This document shows positions 25,259-32,136 of a stretch of 32,136 nucleotides of DNA, in pieces. Numbering within the stretch: position 1 is the first letter of the stretch; each line of letters starts with the position of its first letter. The translations under genes and the position numbers were made by a program. The stretch is from Saprospiraceae bacterium. GTDB lineage: Bacteria > Bacteroidota > Bacteroidia > Chitinophagales > Saprospiraceae. The stretch lies in contig JAHQVP010000054.1 in assembly GCA_019634275.1 (NCBI GenBank), positions 1 through 32,136 on the forward strand. Direction: 5' to 3'. The notes beneath the pieces are model-generated. The model was not told the origin of the DNA, did no database searches, and worked only from the letters and a program-made list of their open reading frames with translations.

Positions 25259-26173
25259 CTAAGATACCGCGTTCTGACGGTTCTCCAGAAGCCATGGATG
25301 GATGATGACCGCTACTAGGATAACCGCCACACCTAAGTAGAACTGCCAGCCCAATTCAACCCCCTCAGACAGCAGCAAGTGCGCGAGGACGATGCCGTAA
25401 ATCGGTTCAAGATTCATTGCCAGATTAGAGGCAAAAGGAGTAAGGATCTGTAAAGCTTTCAATTGAAGCACAAACCCCAAGGTAGTACAGAGCAGAGCCA
25501 ACACCAGCAGATAGATCCAATCCCATGAAGAGGGCCACCAATGGAGAGACCAATCAACGCCAAAATCCAGCAATGGCAAGAAAAGGGTCAATGCGCACCA
25601 CCCACTAACCAACTCTACAAAAGTCAGGACTTTGGGCGAATGCTCCTCAAGAAAACGCTTGTTGAGAAGCGTAAATAAAGCAATGAAGACGGCCGAAAGG
25701 ATACCCAACCAAAAACCCAACATCATGGATAACTCAATGCCCTCAACCACTAGAACCATGCCCCCCACTACGGTCACTCCCAACAACAAATCCTGTCTTT
25801 TCCATGCTCCCTGACCAAATAGAGGCGCCATGAGAGCAGTAAACAGCGCCGTCGTGCTGTAACAAACAAGCGCCACCGATACATTGGCCAACTTAACGGA
25901 CGCAAAGAAAGTGACCCAATGCGCCATCACCAAGATGCCTGTGCCGCCAATTGATCGCCATTCCTTGCGCGGCAGTTTCTGGAGGGCGGCATATACTCCG
26001 GGCAGGAGCAATAAGCTGCCACAAGTCAGCAAAAGTCGCCACCACACCAAGCTACCGGCGTCCAAGCTGATCAAGTCTGCCAATATGGCTGTAAAGCCAA
26101 AAAGAAAGACCGCAGCATGTAGACGGAGTAAAGCAGTACGCCTGATCAATTTTGAGTTTGCCATGGTTGCCAT
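25259..26173 (-). CDS. EamA/DMT-superfamily transporter
   Basis: A 304-residue inner-membrane protein with about ten transmembrane helices in two EamA repeats. The first includes LHAAVFLFGFTAILADLI and WWRLLLTCGSLLLL; the second includes ILSAVFIALFTLLNKRF and ASNLAMNLEPIYGIVLAHLL, where the N-x-EP-xx-x motif is characteristic of the second repeat. Members export metabolites or amino acids; the substrate cannot be read here. The ATG at 26173 or the one at 26164 may be used. First gene of the unit with the methyltransferase and FemAB-like genes, divergent from the peroxiredoxin gene. Confidence 0.9.
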   Translation of the reverse strand: MATMANSKLIRRTALLRLHAAVFLFGFTAILADLISLDAGSLVWWRLLLTCGSLLLLPGVYAALQKLPRKEWRSIGGTGILVMAHWVTFFASVKLANVSVALVCYSTTALFTALMAPLFGQGAWKRQDLLLGVTVVGGMVLVVEGIELSMMLGFWLGILSAVFIALFTLLNKRFLEEHSPKVLTFVELVSGWCALTLFLPLLDFGVDWSLHWWPSSWDWIYLLVLALLCTTLGFVLQLKALQILTPFASNLAMNLEPIYGIVLAHLLLSEGVELGWQFYLGVAVILVAVIIHPWLLENRQNAVS

Positions 26174-26233
26174 CGAATGTTCACAGAAATCAAAAAGATC
26201 ACTTGGAGAGTGCCGATTCGGAAGAGATAATAT

Positions 26234-26252
26234 TAGTTTTGCGACAGCAAAA
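26234..26252 (+). promoter_or_regulatory. Peroxiredoxin gene promoter with overlapping inverted repeat
   Basis: TAGTTTTG (26234-26241) is an exact TAnnTTTG, 21 bases before the peroxiredoxin ATG at 26263. Its TTTTG lies within TTTTGC-GACA-GCAAAA (26237-26252), a perfect six-base inverted repeat with a four-base spacer. A repressor bound there would cover the start of transcription. Confidence 0.5.
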
Positions 26253-26262
26253 TAAGATTAAG

Positions 26263-26736
26263 ATGTCAGTATCAGTTGGAGATAAAGCACCCTCATTCAG
26301 CCTCAAGGCGCACGACAAAAGCGATGTATCACTCTCAGACTATTCGGGTAAAAATGTGGTATTGCTTTTCTTCCCTCTGGCGTTTACCGGTACATGTACA
26401 GATGAGTTATGTGCCATAAGAGATGATCTGAGTGCTTACAATTCACTAAATGCCGAAGTGCTCGCCATTTCTGTGGATTCACTTTTTACCCTTGACCAGT
26501 TTCGCCAGAAACATGGGTACAACTTCAAACTGCTATCGGATTTCAATCGCGACACATCCCGTGCTTACGGTGCGTTCTACGAAGAGTTTGTCCTCGGAAT
26601 GAAGGGGGTGTCTAAGCGCGCTGCTTTCGTAATTGATGCAACCGGTACCATTCGATATGCGGAGGTCTTAGAGAAGGCTTCTGACCTGCCTAACTTCGAA
26701 TCCGTTAAGTCTACGCTATCCAGTCTCAGCGCATAA
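26263..26736 (+). CDS. Peroxiredoxin (PrxQ/BCP-like thiol peroxidase)
   Basis: A 157-residue thioredoxin-fold peroxidase that reduces hydrogen peroxide and organic peroxides. The active-site motif PLAFTGTC has the peroxidatic Cys45 in the P-x3-T-x2-C pattern; Cys50 in CTDELC is spaced exactly like the resolving cysteine of PrxQ/BCP proteins. AISVDSLFTLDQFRQKH and LLSDFNRDTSRAYGAF support the fold. ATG 26263 is selected because the -7 promoter element lies at 26234-26241, which rules out the in-frame ATG at 26152. The stop overlaps the clpS start by one base (TAATG), so the two are co-translated. Confidence 0.92.
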   Translation: MSVSVGDKAPSFSLKAHDKSDVSLSDYSGKNVVLLFFPLAFTGTCTDELCAIRDDLSAYNSLNAEVLAISVDSLFTLDQFRQKHGYNFKLLSDFNRDTSRAYGAFYEEFVLGMKGVSKRAAFVIDATGTIRYAEVLEKASDLPNFESVKSTLSSLSA

Positions 26737-27050
26737 TGAGGAGACTTCTACCATATGATATGGTGCAAGAGGATGTCGAAGAACTTGTACTGGATGAAAT
26801 TTCGACCGAGTCAGGTGAAACTTCACAGATTGTCGTCTACAACGACGATGTCAACACCTTTGACTGGGTCATAGAGTGTTTTATGGACATCTTGGAACAC
26901 ACTTTCGAACAAAGTGAACAACTGAGTATTCTCATCCATTTTAAGGGAAAAGCTTCAGTCAAGACCGCTCCATACCGAGTGCTCAAACCTCAGAAAGATG
27001 CCTTGGTGGAACGTGGATTATCGGCGGTCATTGAGCATGTAGCAGATTGA
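26736..27050 (+). CDS. clpS: ATP-dependent Clp protease adaptor ClpS
   Basis: A 104-residue adaptor that binds substrates with destabilising N-terminal residues and hands them to ClpAP (or the ClpC relative in this phylum). VVYNDDVNTFDWVIE contains the Asn36-Asp37-Asp38 group that contacts the N-terminal amino group, and His68 in ILIHFKGKA corresponds to the other conserved contact residue. An acidic N-terminal tail (about 30 residues) precedes the core. The ATG at 26736 shares its A with the peroxiredoxin stop; a later in-frame ATG at 26760 is possible. aat follows 110 bases downstream. Confidence 0.93.
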   Translation: MRRLLPYDMVQEDVEELVLDEISTESGETSQIVVYNDDVNTFDWVIECFMDILEHTFEQSEQLSILIHFKGKASVKTAPYRVLKPQKDALVERGLSAVIEHVAD

Positions 27051-27160
27051 CCCAAATGACATACCCGAGAGACCGGGAGCATCATTAAATAGGAAAGGCT
27101 CCAAACGGCAATGATAAGGAGCAAACATTTCGGCCTTCTTACAGAAAACGAATCTTAACG

Positions 27161-27817
27161 ATGTTTCCCCACCCAGAGACAGCCGGACCCGAAGGACTGC
27201 TCGCAATCGGCGGTGATCTATCCCCTGAGCGTTTGCTGTTGGCATATCGTTTCGGAATCTTCCCATGGTATAATGAGGGGCCTATCTTATGGTGGTCGCC
27301 AGACCCTCGTTGTGTTTTAAAACCTGCTCACGTCTATGTTTCAAAGAGCATGAGGCAATTCATGCGAAAGAGCCACCTAAAGGCCAGCATCAATATGAGG
27401 TTTGCCGAGGTCATGAGGTCGTGCAAGGACATAGACCGACAAGAGCAGGAAGGCACCTGGATCACTGCGCAAATGCAGTCGGCATATCAGAACTTGCATG
27501 ACCTGGGGTATGCACACTCCATCGAGGTGTGGGAAGACAATGTAGTGGTAGCCGGTCTGTATGGCATTGCACTAGGCCGGATTTTTTATGGCGAATCCAT
27601 GTTTACGCGCATACCCAATGCCTCGAAGTTTGCCTTGATTAAGTTATGCCGTTTTCTCGAAAAGGAAGGCTTCCTCCTGATCGACTGCCAACAAGATACC
27701 GATCATCTGCGATCACTTGGTGCTGTGACGATACCCAGACCTGCGTTTCTAAAAGCCCTCAGGAAGAACAACTTGTTGCCGGAGCCTCATCGAAGTTGGA
27801 GAGGTCCAATCAAATGA
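27161..27817 (+). CDS. aat: Leucyl/phenylalanyl-tRNA--protein transferase
   Basis: Attaches Leu or Phe from charged tRNA to proteins with basic N-termini, making them ClpS-ClpAP substrates (N-degron pathway). 218 residues. PEGLLAIGGDLSPERLLLAY, then GIFPWYNEGPILWWSPDPR and FYGESMFTR (Glu145) are diagnostic. LLIDCQ holds Asp175 and Gln177, equivalent to the catalytic residues. It lacks the first dozen or so residues of typical Aat proteins (before FPxP); the frame extends upstream without a usual start codon, so either the protein is short at the N-terminus or the start is unusual. The pairing with clpS places tag writer and tag reader in one neighbourhood. Confidence 0.94.
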   Translation: MFPHPETAGPEGLLAIGGDLSPERLLLAYRFGIFPWYNEGPILWWSPDPRCVLKPAHVYVSKSMRQFMRKSHLKASINMRFAEVMRSCKDIDRQEQEGTWITAQMQSAYQNLHDLGYAHSIEVWEDNVVVAGLYGIALGRIFYGESMFTRIPNASKFALIKLCRFLEKEGFLLIDCQQDTDHLRSLGAVTIPRPAFLKALRKNNLLPEPHRSWRGPIK

Positions 27818-27923
27818 AACATCCGGATAGCTGGAATTTGCTAGTGGTTGTTCGTACAAGATTTTGTTGCGAGTTCTAAAATGATCTTGAGCCCCAATTG
27901 AGACGCGAAACGCAGCTAACTTC

Positions 27924-28019
27924 AGCATGGGACCCCTTTCAATCCCATGCTTCGTCAAGCTCTGGTCCGACGACTCTCGGCGAGTCGCGAGACTCCGGGA
28001 GCTAGGCTTCGCAACGAAG
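27924..28019. other. Hairpin-dense intergenic element between convergent aat and the GH17 gene
   Basis: About 100 bases hold four clear inverted repeats. AGCATGGGA/TCCCATGCT (27924-27932, 27943-27951) is a perfect nine-base stem with a ten-base loop. CGACTC/GAGTCG (27971-27976, 27982-27987) has a five-base loop. GAGTC-GCGA-GACTC (27982-27995) is a stem with a GNRA tetraloop and excludes the previous one. CTTCG-CAA-CGAAG lies at 28007-28019. There is no coding signal and no T-run after the stems. It could be a bidirectional terminator, a palindromic repeat element or a structured RNA. Confidence 0.5.
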
Positions 28020-28081
28020 AGTGGGGCCAAGAGGGTTTAAAATTCTTGCAAGCTTTTTGTACGAAGATCTACGAGTATTTC

Positions 28082-29245
28082 TTAGGTGGCACTCTCCTGT
28101 CGTTCACAAAAATGTGGTAAGTCAAGGCCTTTCTTAAGCTGTGGGAGATTATGGGCTCCGCCTGGTTCCAGCAACGTATACATACCCCAATGTCCCTCCC
28201 AGGGCATTGTGCTAGAACCTTTGGCTGGTTCGTCAAACATCTCAAAATATATGACGGTAGTGCCCCTAAACTCATATACGCGCTTAAAATCCGAGGGGTT
28301 GTTCAAGTATTTGTTAAATGCTCGGAGATAGGTACTAAGGTGATCTACGGAGGTTTTTTGACATGCCATCTTTCCTTTATTATTTCCATTGGTAGGCCAT
28401 CCTGTTTCTCCAATATTGAGAATCAAATCTCCTAAATCGTATTTTCTCAATGCATGGATGCAAGCCGTATATGGATGATATCCACTATCATATCCTGCGA
28501 ATTGGCGAATCATTTTAGACGCTGTGCGAAGAGCGCCAGTAAAGTGAGGTGCATAGAAAGGATACAAATTTGCGAAGACCATGCGTGGCGTATTGAGCCT
28601 AGAATCTTCCAGAATACAGCGCATGGCTTCAACAATAAAACTGGGGTTGAGCTCGCCCGACAAGCCTGTAAAATCACATTTTTTCGGATTCCAGCTTTGA
28701 TAAACAGCCGGGCCAAAATCGATCGAAACAGCCACTCGATCAATAAGCTCCCTATGACTGGCTACAGCTCCGATGAACTCGTCAACGGCTTGGGCCAATT
28801 TCGGAGCAGCTTTTTTGTATGCGCCGTTCTTTGTGTTATAACTTTCATTACCTACGATGATGCACTTTAGTCTTGACCAGGGCCTACCGCTGTCATCAAA
28901 GGCATATCGGTCCACAAATTCTTGCGCTCTCCCGACTTCCATCCACTCATAGGGTACGCCAAGAATGACATCGATGCCATGAGACTCCGCTGACTCCATC
29001 AATGCGGCAAAACTTGCCATACTGCCCATATCCCCATACACCCTAACAACATCAAAGGATTGGCCAATCAAATTCATGGCATTCTGAACATCGCTTGGTT
29101 GAAAACGGATCTTATAGCTGCCGAAGGCCACGCCAACCTTTCCAATCGAATAGGTCTCCGCATATCGCTGTTTTCTCGGACCACGCAAGACAGGCTGATG
29201 TCTGATCAACCACCATCTTAGGGAGAGGATTAACGTCAGGAGCAT
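28082..29245 (-). CDS. GH17-family glucan endo-1,3-beta-glucosidase-like protein
   Basis: A 387-residue protein matching the glycoside hydrolase 17 barrel best known from plant and fungal beta-1,3-glucanases. GKVGVAFGSYK begins strand one; VVRVYGDMGS follows. IIVGNESYN carries the acid/base Glu134. FANLYPFYAPHF and IGETGWPTNG follow, the latter with the nucleophile Glu280, then YFEMFDEPAKG. Both catalytic residues are therefore present. A short N-terminal hydrophobic stretch (LLTLILSLRWWLI) may be a signal peptide or anchor, so it probably acts in the envelope or outside on laminarin- or glucan-like polymers. ATG 29245 avoids the 25-base overlap with the upstream gene that ATG 29284 would give. 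Last gene of the alaS unit. Confidence 0.85.
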   Translation of the reverse strand: MLLTLILSLRWWLIRHQPVLRGPRKQRYAETYSIGKVGVAFGSYKIRFQPSDVQNAMNLIGQSFDVVRVYGDMGSMASFAALMESAESHGIDVILGVPYEWMEVGRAQEFVDRYAFDDSGRPWSRLKCIIVGNESYNTKNGAYKKAAPKLAQAVDEFIGAVASHRELIDRVAVSIDFGPAVYQSWNPKKCDFTGLSGELNPSFIVEAMRCILEDSRLNTPRMVFANLYPFYAPHFTGALRTASKMIRQFAGYDSGYHPYTACIHALRKYDLGDLILNIGETGWPTNGNNKGKMACQKTSVDHLSTYLRAFNKYLNNPSDFKRVYEFRGTTVIYFEMFDEPAKGSSTMPWEGHWGMYTLLEPGGAHNLPQLKKGLDLPHFCERQESAT

Positions 29246-29259
29246 TGTCTTTCGGTACT

Positions 29260-30102
29260 TTAGGCAATACGCTCTAACAGCCACTCGGTAAGAAGCTCGA
29301 ATCTTGCCTCTTTTCCGGGATCGTTAAGTATCTCGTGGAAGCATCCCTCCATGACTTTGAAGGTCACATCTTTGCTGGCGACCTCCTCCGCCAATCTCCG
29401 ACTTCCAATCGGGTCCGCAATCTTATCCTTTGATCCATGCATGACGAGCATAGGTGTCAGGAGGGAGGGCAATCGTTGGTTAACTTTCCGAATGGTCTTT
29501 AAGACTGCGGCGGCATATCCTGCCTTTATTCCATCCCGGTATACAAGCGGATCCGAATCATATTTCTGCACCACTTCCGGATCCCGGCTGATCAGACTGC
29601 TGTCCAATCGAACCGCCTTTAAATGAGGGATCAAAGACCCAATCAAAGGAGTCAATCTTCTGAGAAGAGGGGATAGATCTGGGTCTATGGCCAAAGCAGC
29701 TGCAGAAAAAATGGCGCCCTGAACATGATCACTTCCTCGCTCTTGGAGGTAATGCGTCAGTGCCAATCCCCCATTGCTATGACCCAACATAAAAATCGGC
29801 GTATCCGAATGCAAATCACGCACGTGCGACATGGCTGCATCGATGTCCTCCACATATTCATCAAAGCTTTTCACAAAGGCGCGAGTTCCTCCTGATCGAC
29901 CGTGACCTCTCAGGTCAATTCCGTAGGCCGCGATTCCCCTCGTCGCTAGATAAGATCCAAGCTTTTCATAGCGCCCCATGTGCTCTGCAAACCCATGTAT
30001 CATCAGCACAACACATTGAGGCCTCTCCAACAGGGACTGATCGCCCCGATAAAGCGTCAATGCCGTGCCATCTTTTGAGGAGAGTGAATCAAAGGGCTTC
30101 AT
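29260..30102 (-). CDS. Alpha/beta hydrolase (monoacylglycerol lipase / serine aminopeptidase S33 type)
   Basis: A 280-residue alpha/beta hydrolase of the monoglyceride-lipase-like group. HGFAEHMGRYEKLGSYL provides the oxyanion HG and the characteristic EHxGRY motif; GIDLRGHGRSGG follows; the nucleophile elbow is GHSNGG (Ser109). Asp226 in MHGSKDKIADP and His256 in CFHEIL complete the triad. No signal peptide is visible, so a cytoplasmic lipase or esterase acting on monoacylglycerol or lysophospholipid is likely. Its ATG shares one base with the alaS stop (TGATG), so it is translated with alaS, and the GH17 gene follows 14 bases after its stop. Confidence 0.9.
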   Translation of the reverse strand: MKPFDSLSSKDGTALTLYRGDQSLLERPQCVVLMIHGFAEHMGRYEKLGSYLATRGIAAYGIDLRGHGRSGGTRAFVKSFDEYVEDIDAAMSHVRDLHSDTPIFMLGHSNGGLALTHYLQERGSDHVQGAIFSAAALAIDPDLSPLLRRLTPLIGSLIPHLKAVRLDSSLISRDPEVVQKYDSDPLVYRDGIKAGYAAAVLKTIRKVNQRLPSLLTPMLVMHGSKDKIADPIGSRRLAEEVASKDVTFKVMEGCFHEILNDPGKEARFELLTEWLLERIA

Positions 30103-32136
30103 CAGGAGAGTGAGTTATGTAGCATCACCTTTGCCTCCTTCAAAACCTGATCGATTCCCGAAGCATCACTGCCCCCGGCAGTCGCAAAGAACGGCTGACC
30201 GCCGCCACCTCCACGGATCAGCTTAGCTAACTCGCGAACCATATTGCCCGCGTGTAATCCACGTCCTTCCACCAGTTCCTTACTGATGGTGATCATCAAT
30301 TGGGGCTTTTCATTGATCACCGCAGCAAAAACGATTACGGCGTTATTCATTTCTCTTTCCAACTCATAAGACAACGACTTTAACGCAGCACTATCGGGAG
30401 CATCGACTTTCTGTGCGAGAAACTGAACCCCCTCGACGTCTTCTGTGGCTTCCAGTAATTTGGCCTTTCCCCCTTGGAGTTGTTCATTAACCAAAGCATC
30501 AATTTTCTTCTGCAACGCTTTGTTTTGTTGCTGTAGTGATTCTACTTGCTGCAGTGCTTGTGTTGGGTTTTTAAAAAGGCCACGAATTCCTTCCAGCGTA
30601 TCAAGTTCTTCCATGACGTGCGCTTCGGCACCCTCCGCAGTCACCGCTTCGATACGACGAACACCGGATGCCACGGCACTTTCTGACACAATCTTAAAGA
30701 AACCCAATTGTCCCGTCGCACCGACATGGCATCCTCCACAGAGCTCTCGTGAGTACTCCGGATCGAACGTAATCATCCGGACACGGTCCCCGTACTTTTC
30801 CCCAAAGAGCATCATTGCCCCAGCACTCTTCGCCTCTTCGATGGGAATCGACCGGTCTTCTTCAAGGACTATGTTTTCGCGTACCTTCTGATTGACCATC
30901 ATCTCCACGCGTCTTTTTTCTTCTTCGGTCATACGTTGAAAGTGCGAAAAGTCAAATCGCAGATACTTATCTGATACCAAGGAGCCCTTTTGTGTCACAT
31001 GATCTCCTAAAACCTGACGAAGAGCAGCATGCAGCAAGTGTGTGGCGGAATGGTTGTTCTCGATGCGTCGCCGTCGATCTGCCTGTACTCGTGCCTGAAA
31101 TCTTCCGGTAGGGTCAGACGGTAGTCGATCTACCAAATGAATGATCAGATCATTCTCACGGACCGTATCCAGCACCTTAACTTTCTCTTCGCCCTGAACC
31201 AAAAGTCCCTGGTCTCCAACCTGTCCCCCACCTTCTGCATAGAAAGGCGTACTGGCAAGGACCAACTGTATCTTCTCCTCCCCCTTCTGCTCCACTGTAC
31301 GATACTTGACGAGGGCGGTGTCTTCTACCACAAGCTGATCATACCCCACAAAGGTCGTTTCTGCATCCGCTATCACCTGCCAATCACCGACGCTTTTTTT
31401 CGCATCTGCACGGGCACGCTCTCTCTGATTATTCAAAGCTTTTTGAAATCCTTCCTCATCCAATACCAAACCCCTTTCGCTGCTGATAAGGCGAGTCAAG
31501 TCGATGGGGAAACCGTATGTATCGTAGAGCTCAAAGGCATCTTGACCATCTATCTTTCCCGAAGAGGTATCCATTGCGTCAAATCGCTTCAGGCCCGATT
31601 CCAGGGTATTTAAAAAGGATCGCTCCTCCTCCATGATCACCTTCGTCACAAAGTCTTCCTGGCCGGCCAGTTCAGGAAAGACCTGACTAAACTGCTTGGC
31701 CAGCATGGGCACCATTCGGTGCAGAAAAGGCTCTTGGATATGGAGGAAAGAATAGTAGTAACGTACCGCTCGGCGTAGGATACGACGCACAACATACCCA
31801 GGTCCTGTGCTTGATGGCAATGCTCCATCCGCAATGGTAAAACTGACCGCACGCAGGTGGTCCGTGAGGACGCGCATGGCTATGTCCGATTTGGCATCTG
31901 CTGCATAACTGCCTTTGTATTCAACGCCGGAGGCCTCTTCGATGAACTTTATATAAGGTGTGAAAATATCGCTGTCGTAACTGGAAAGTTTACCTTGGAT
32001 GGTCATGCACAGGCGCTCAAAACCCATTCCCGTGTCGATATGTTTGGCGGGAAGCTCTACTAAAGAACCATCTTGCTTGCGGTCAAACTGAATAAAAACC
32101 AAGTTCCAAATTTCGATGACCTGGGGATGGTCTTTA
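30102..32136 (-). CDS. alaS: Alanyl-tRNA synthetase (N-terminus beyond window)
   Basis: C-terminal 677 residues of the enzyme that charges tRNA-Ala and edits mischarged Ser and Gly. The frame is open to the right edge and begins there with KDHPQVIEIWNLVFIQF, the family sequence from within the catalytic domain, so the true start is outside. HIDTGMGFERL and DHLRAVSFTIADG are core motifs. The editing domain has the zinc-binding HSATHLLHAAL and CGGCH. A coiled-coil and the DHHA1 domain follow (GGGGGQPFFATAGG near the C-terminus). It leads a unit with the hydrolase and GH17 genes. Confidence 0.97.
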   Translation of the reverse strand, partial: KDHPQVIEIWNLVFIQFDRKQDGSLVELPAKHIDTGMGFERLCMTIQGKLSSYDSDIFTPYIKFIEEASGVEYKGSYAADAKSDIAMRVLTDHLRAVSFTIADGALPSSTGPGYVVRRILRRAVRYYYSFLHIQEPFLHRMVPMLAKQFSQVFPELAGQEDFVTKVIMEEERSFLNTLESGLKRFDAMDTSSGKIDGQDAFELYDTYGFPIDLTRLISSERGLVLDEEGFQKALNNQRERARADAKKSVGDWQVIADAETTFVGYDQLVVEDTALVKYRTVEQKGEEKIQLVLASTPFYAEGGGQVGDQGLLVQGEEKVKVLDTVRENDLIIHLVDRLPSDPTGRFQARVQADRRRRIENNHSATHLLHAALRQVLGDHVTQKGSLVSDKYLRFDFSHFQRMTEEEKRRVEMMVNQKVRENIVLEEDRSIPIEEAKSAGAMMLFGEKYGDRVRMITFDPEYSRELCGGCHVGATGQLGFFKIVSESAVASGVRRIEAVTAEGAEAHVMEELDTLEGIRGLFKNPTQALQQVESLQQQNKALQKKIDALVNEQLQGGKAKLLEATEDVEGVQFLAQKVDAPDSAALKSLSYELEREMNNAVIVFAAVINEKPQLMITISKELVEGRGLHAGNMVRELAKLIRGGGGGQPFFATAGGSDASGIDQVLKEAKVMLHNSLS

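Overview
The window looks like chromosomal DNA of a Bacteroidota bacterium, probably of the Saprospiria/Chitinophagia type (inference). Three kinds of evidence support this. Several genes carry exact matches to the Bacteroidota sigma-factor -7 element TAnnTTTG close to their start codons (lysS, merC, ahcY, galE, the M16 peptidase gene and the peroxiredoxin gene). Several gene families are typical of the phylum: a secreted lamin-tail-domain protein with long tandem repeats, a DUF6702 protein, a MerC-domain protein and an EF-G paralogue. GTG and TTG starts and overlapping genes are common. I saw no rRNA, tRNA, CRISPR array, insertion sequence or phage gene, so this reads as a compact core-genome segment rather than an island.

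Layout: 1-4024 (minus) is the N-terminal 1,341 codons of a giant secreted protein that runs off the left edge; it has a signal peptide, a lamin tail domain and about 13 tandem repeats of about 90 residues. Positions 4177-5703 hold lysS, which ends inside the stop codon of a convergent minus-strand phospholipid/membrane cluster (cdsA, psd, hlyIII). Positions 8056-10560 (plus) hold a lipoprotein cytochrome c, anmK and an extended SDR gene in one tight unit, followed by a fusA2-type EF-G paralogue (10715-12841). On the minus strand come merC, with a striking 7-1-7 palindrome in its promoter and a possible leader peptide, and an OmpA-domain protein.

Positions 14153-17512 (plus) carry a GT4 glycosyltransferase, ahcY, a DUF6702 protein and yidD. 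cysQ (minus) and galE (plus) are divergent, followed by an M16 peptidase and hemW (minus). An Omp85-family outer-membrane protein (plus) starts only 17 bp from hemW. A minus-strand unit (EamA transporter, O-methyltransferase, FemAB-like acetyltransferase) is divergent from a plus-strand unit of peroxiredoxin, clpS and aat; the last two are both N-degron pathway components. The right end is a minus-strand unit of alaS (cut by the edge), an alpha/beta hydrolase and a GH17 beta-1,3-glucanase-like protein.

No gene-free stretch exceeds 300 bases. The longest are 27818-28081 (a cluster of hairpins), 7800-8055 (nothing clear) and the 13298-13558 region (promoter/operator and leader of merC). The observations most worth following are the merC palindrome and leader, the EF-G paralogue that lacks the catalytic histidine, the repeat protein, the hairpin cluster beside aat and the clpS-aat pairing.
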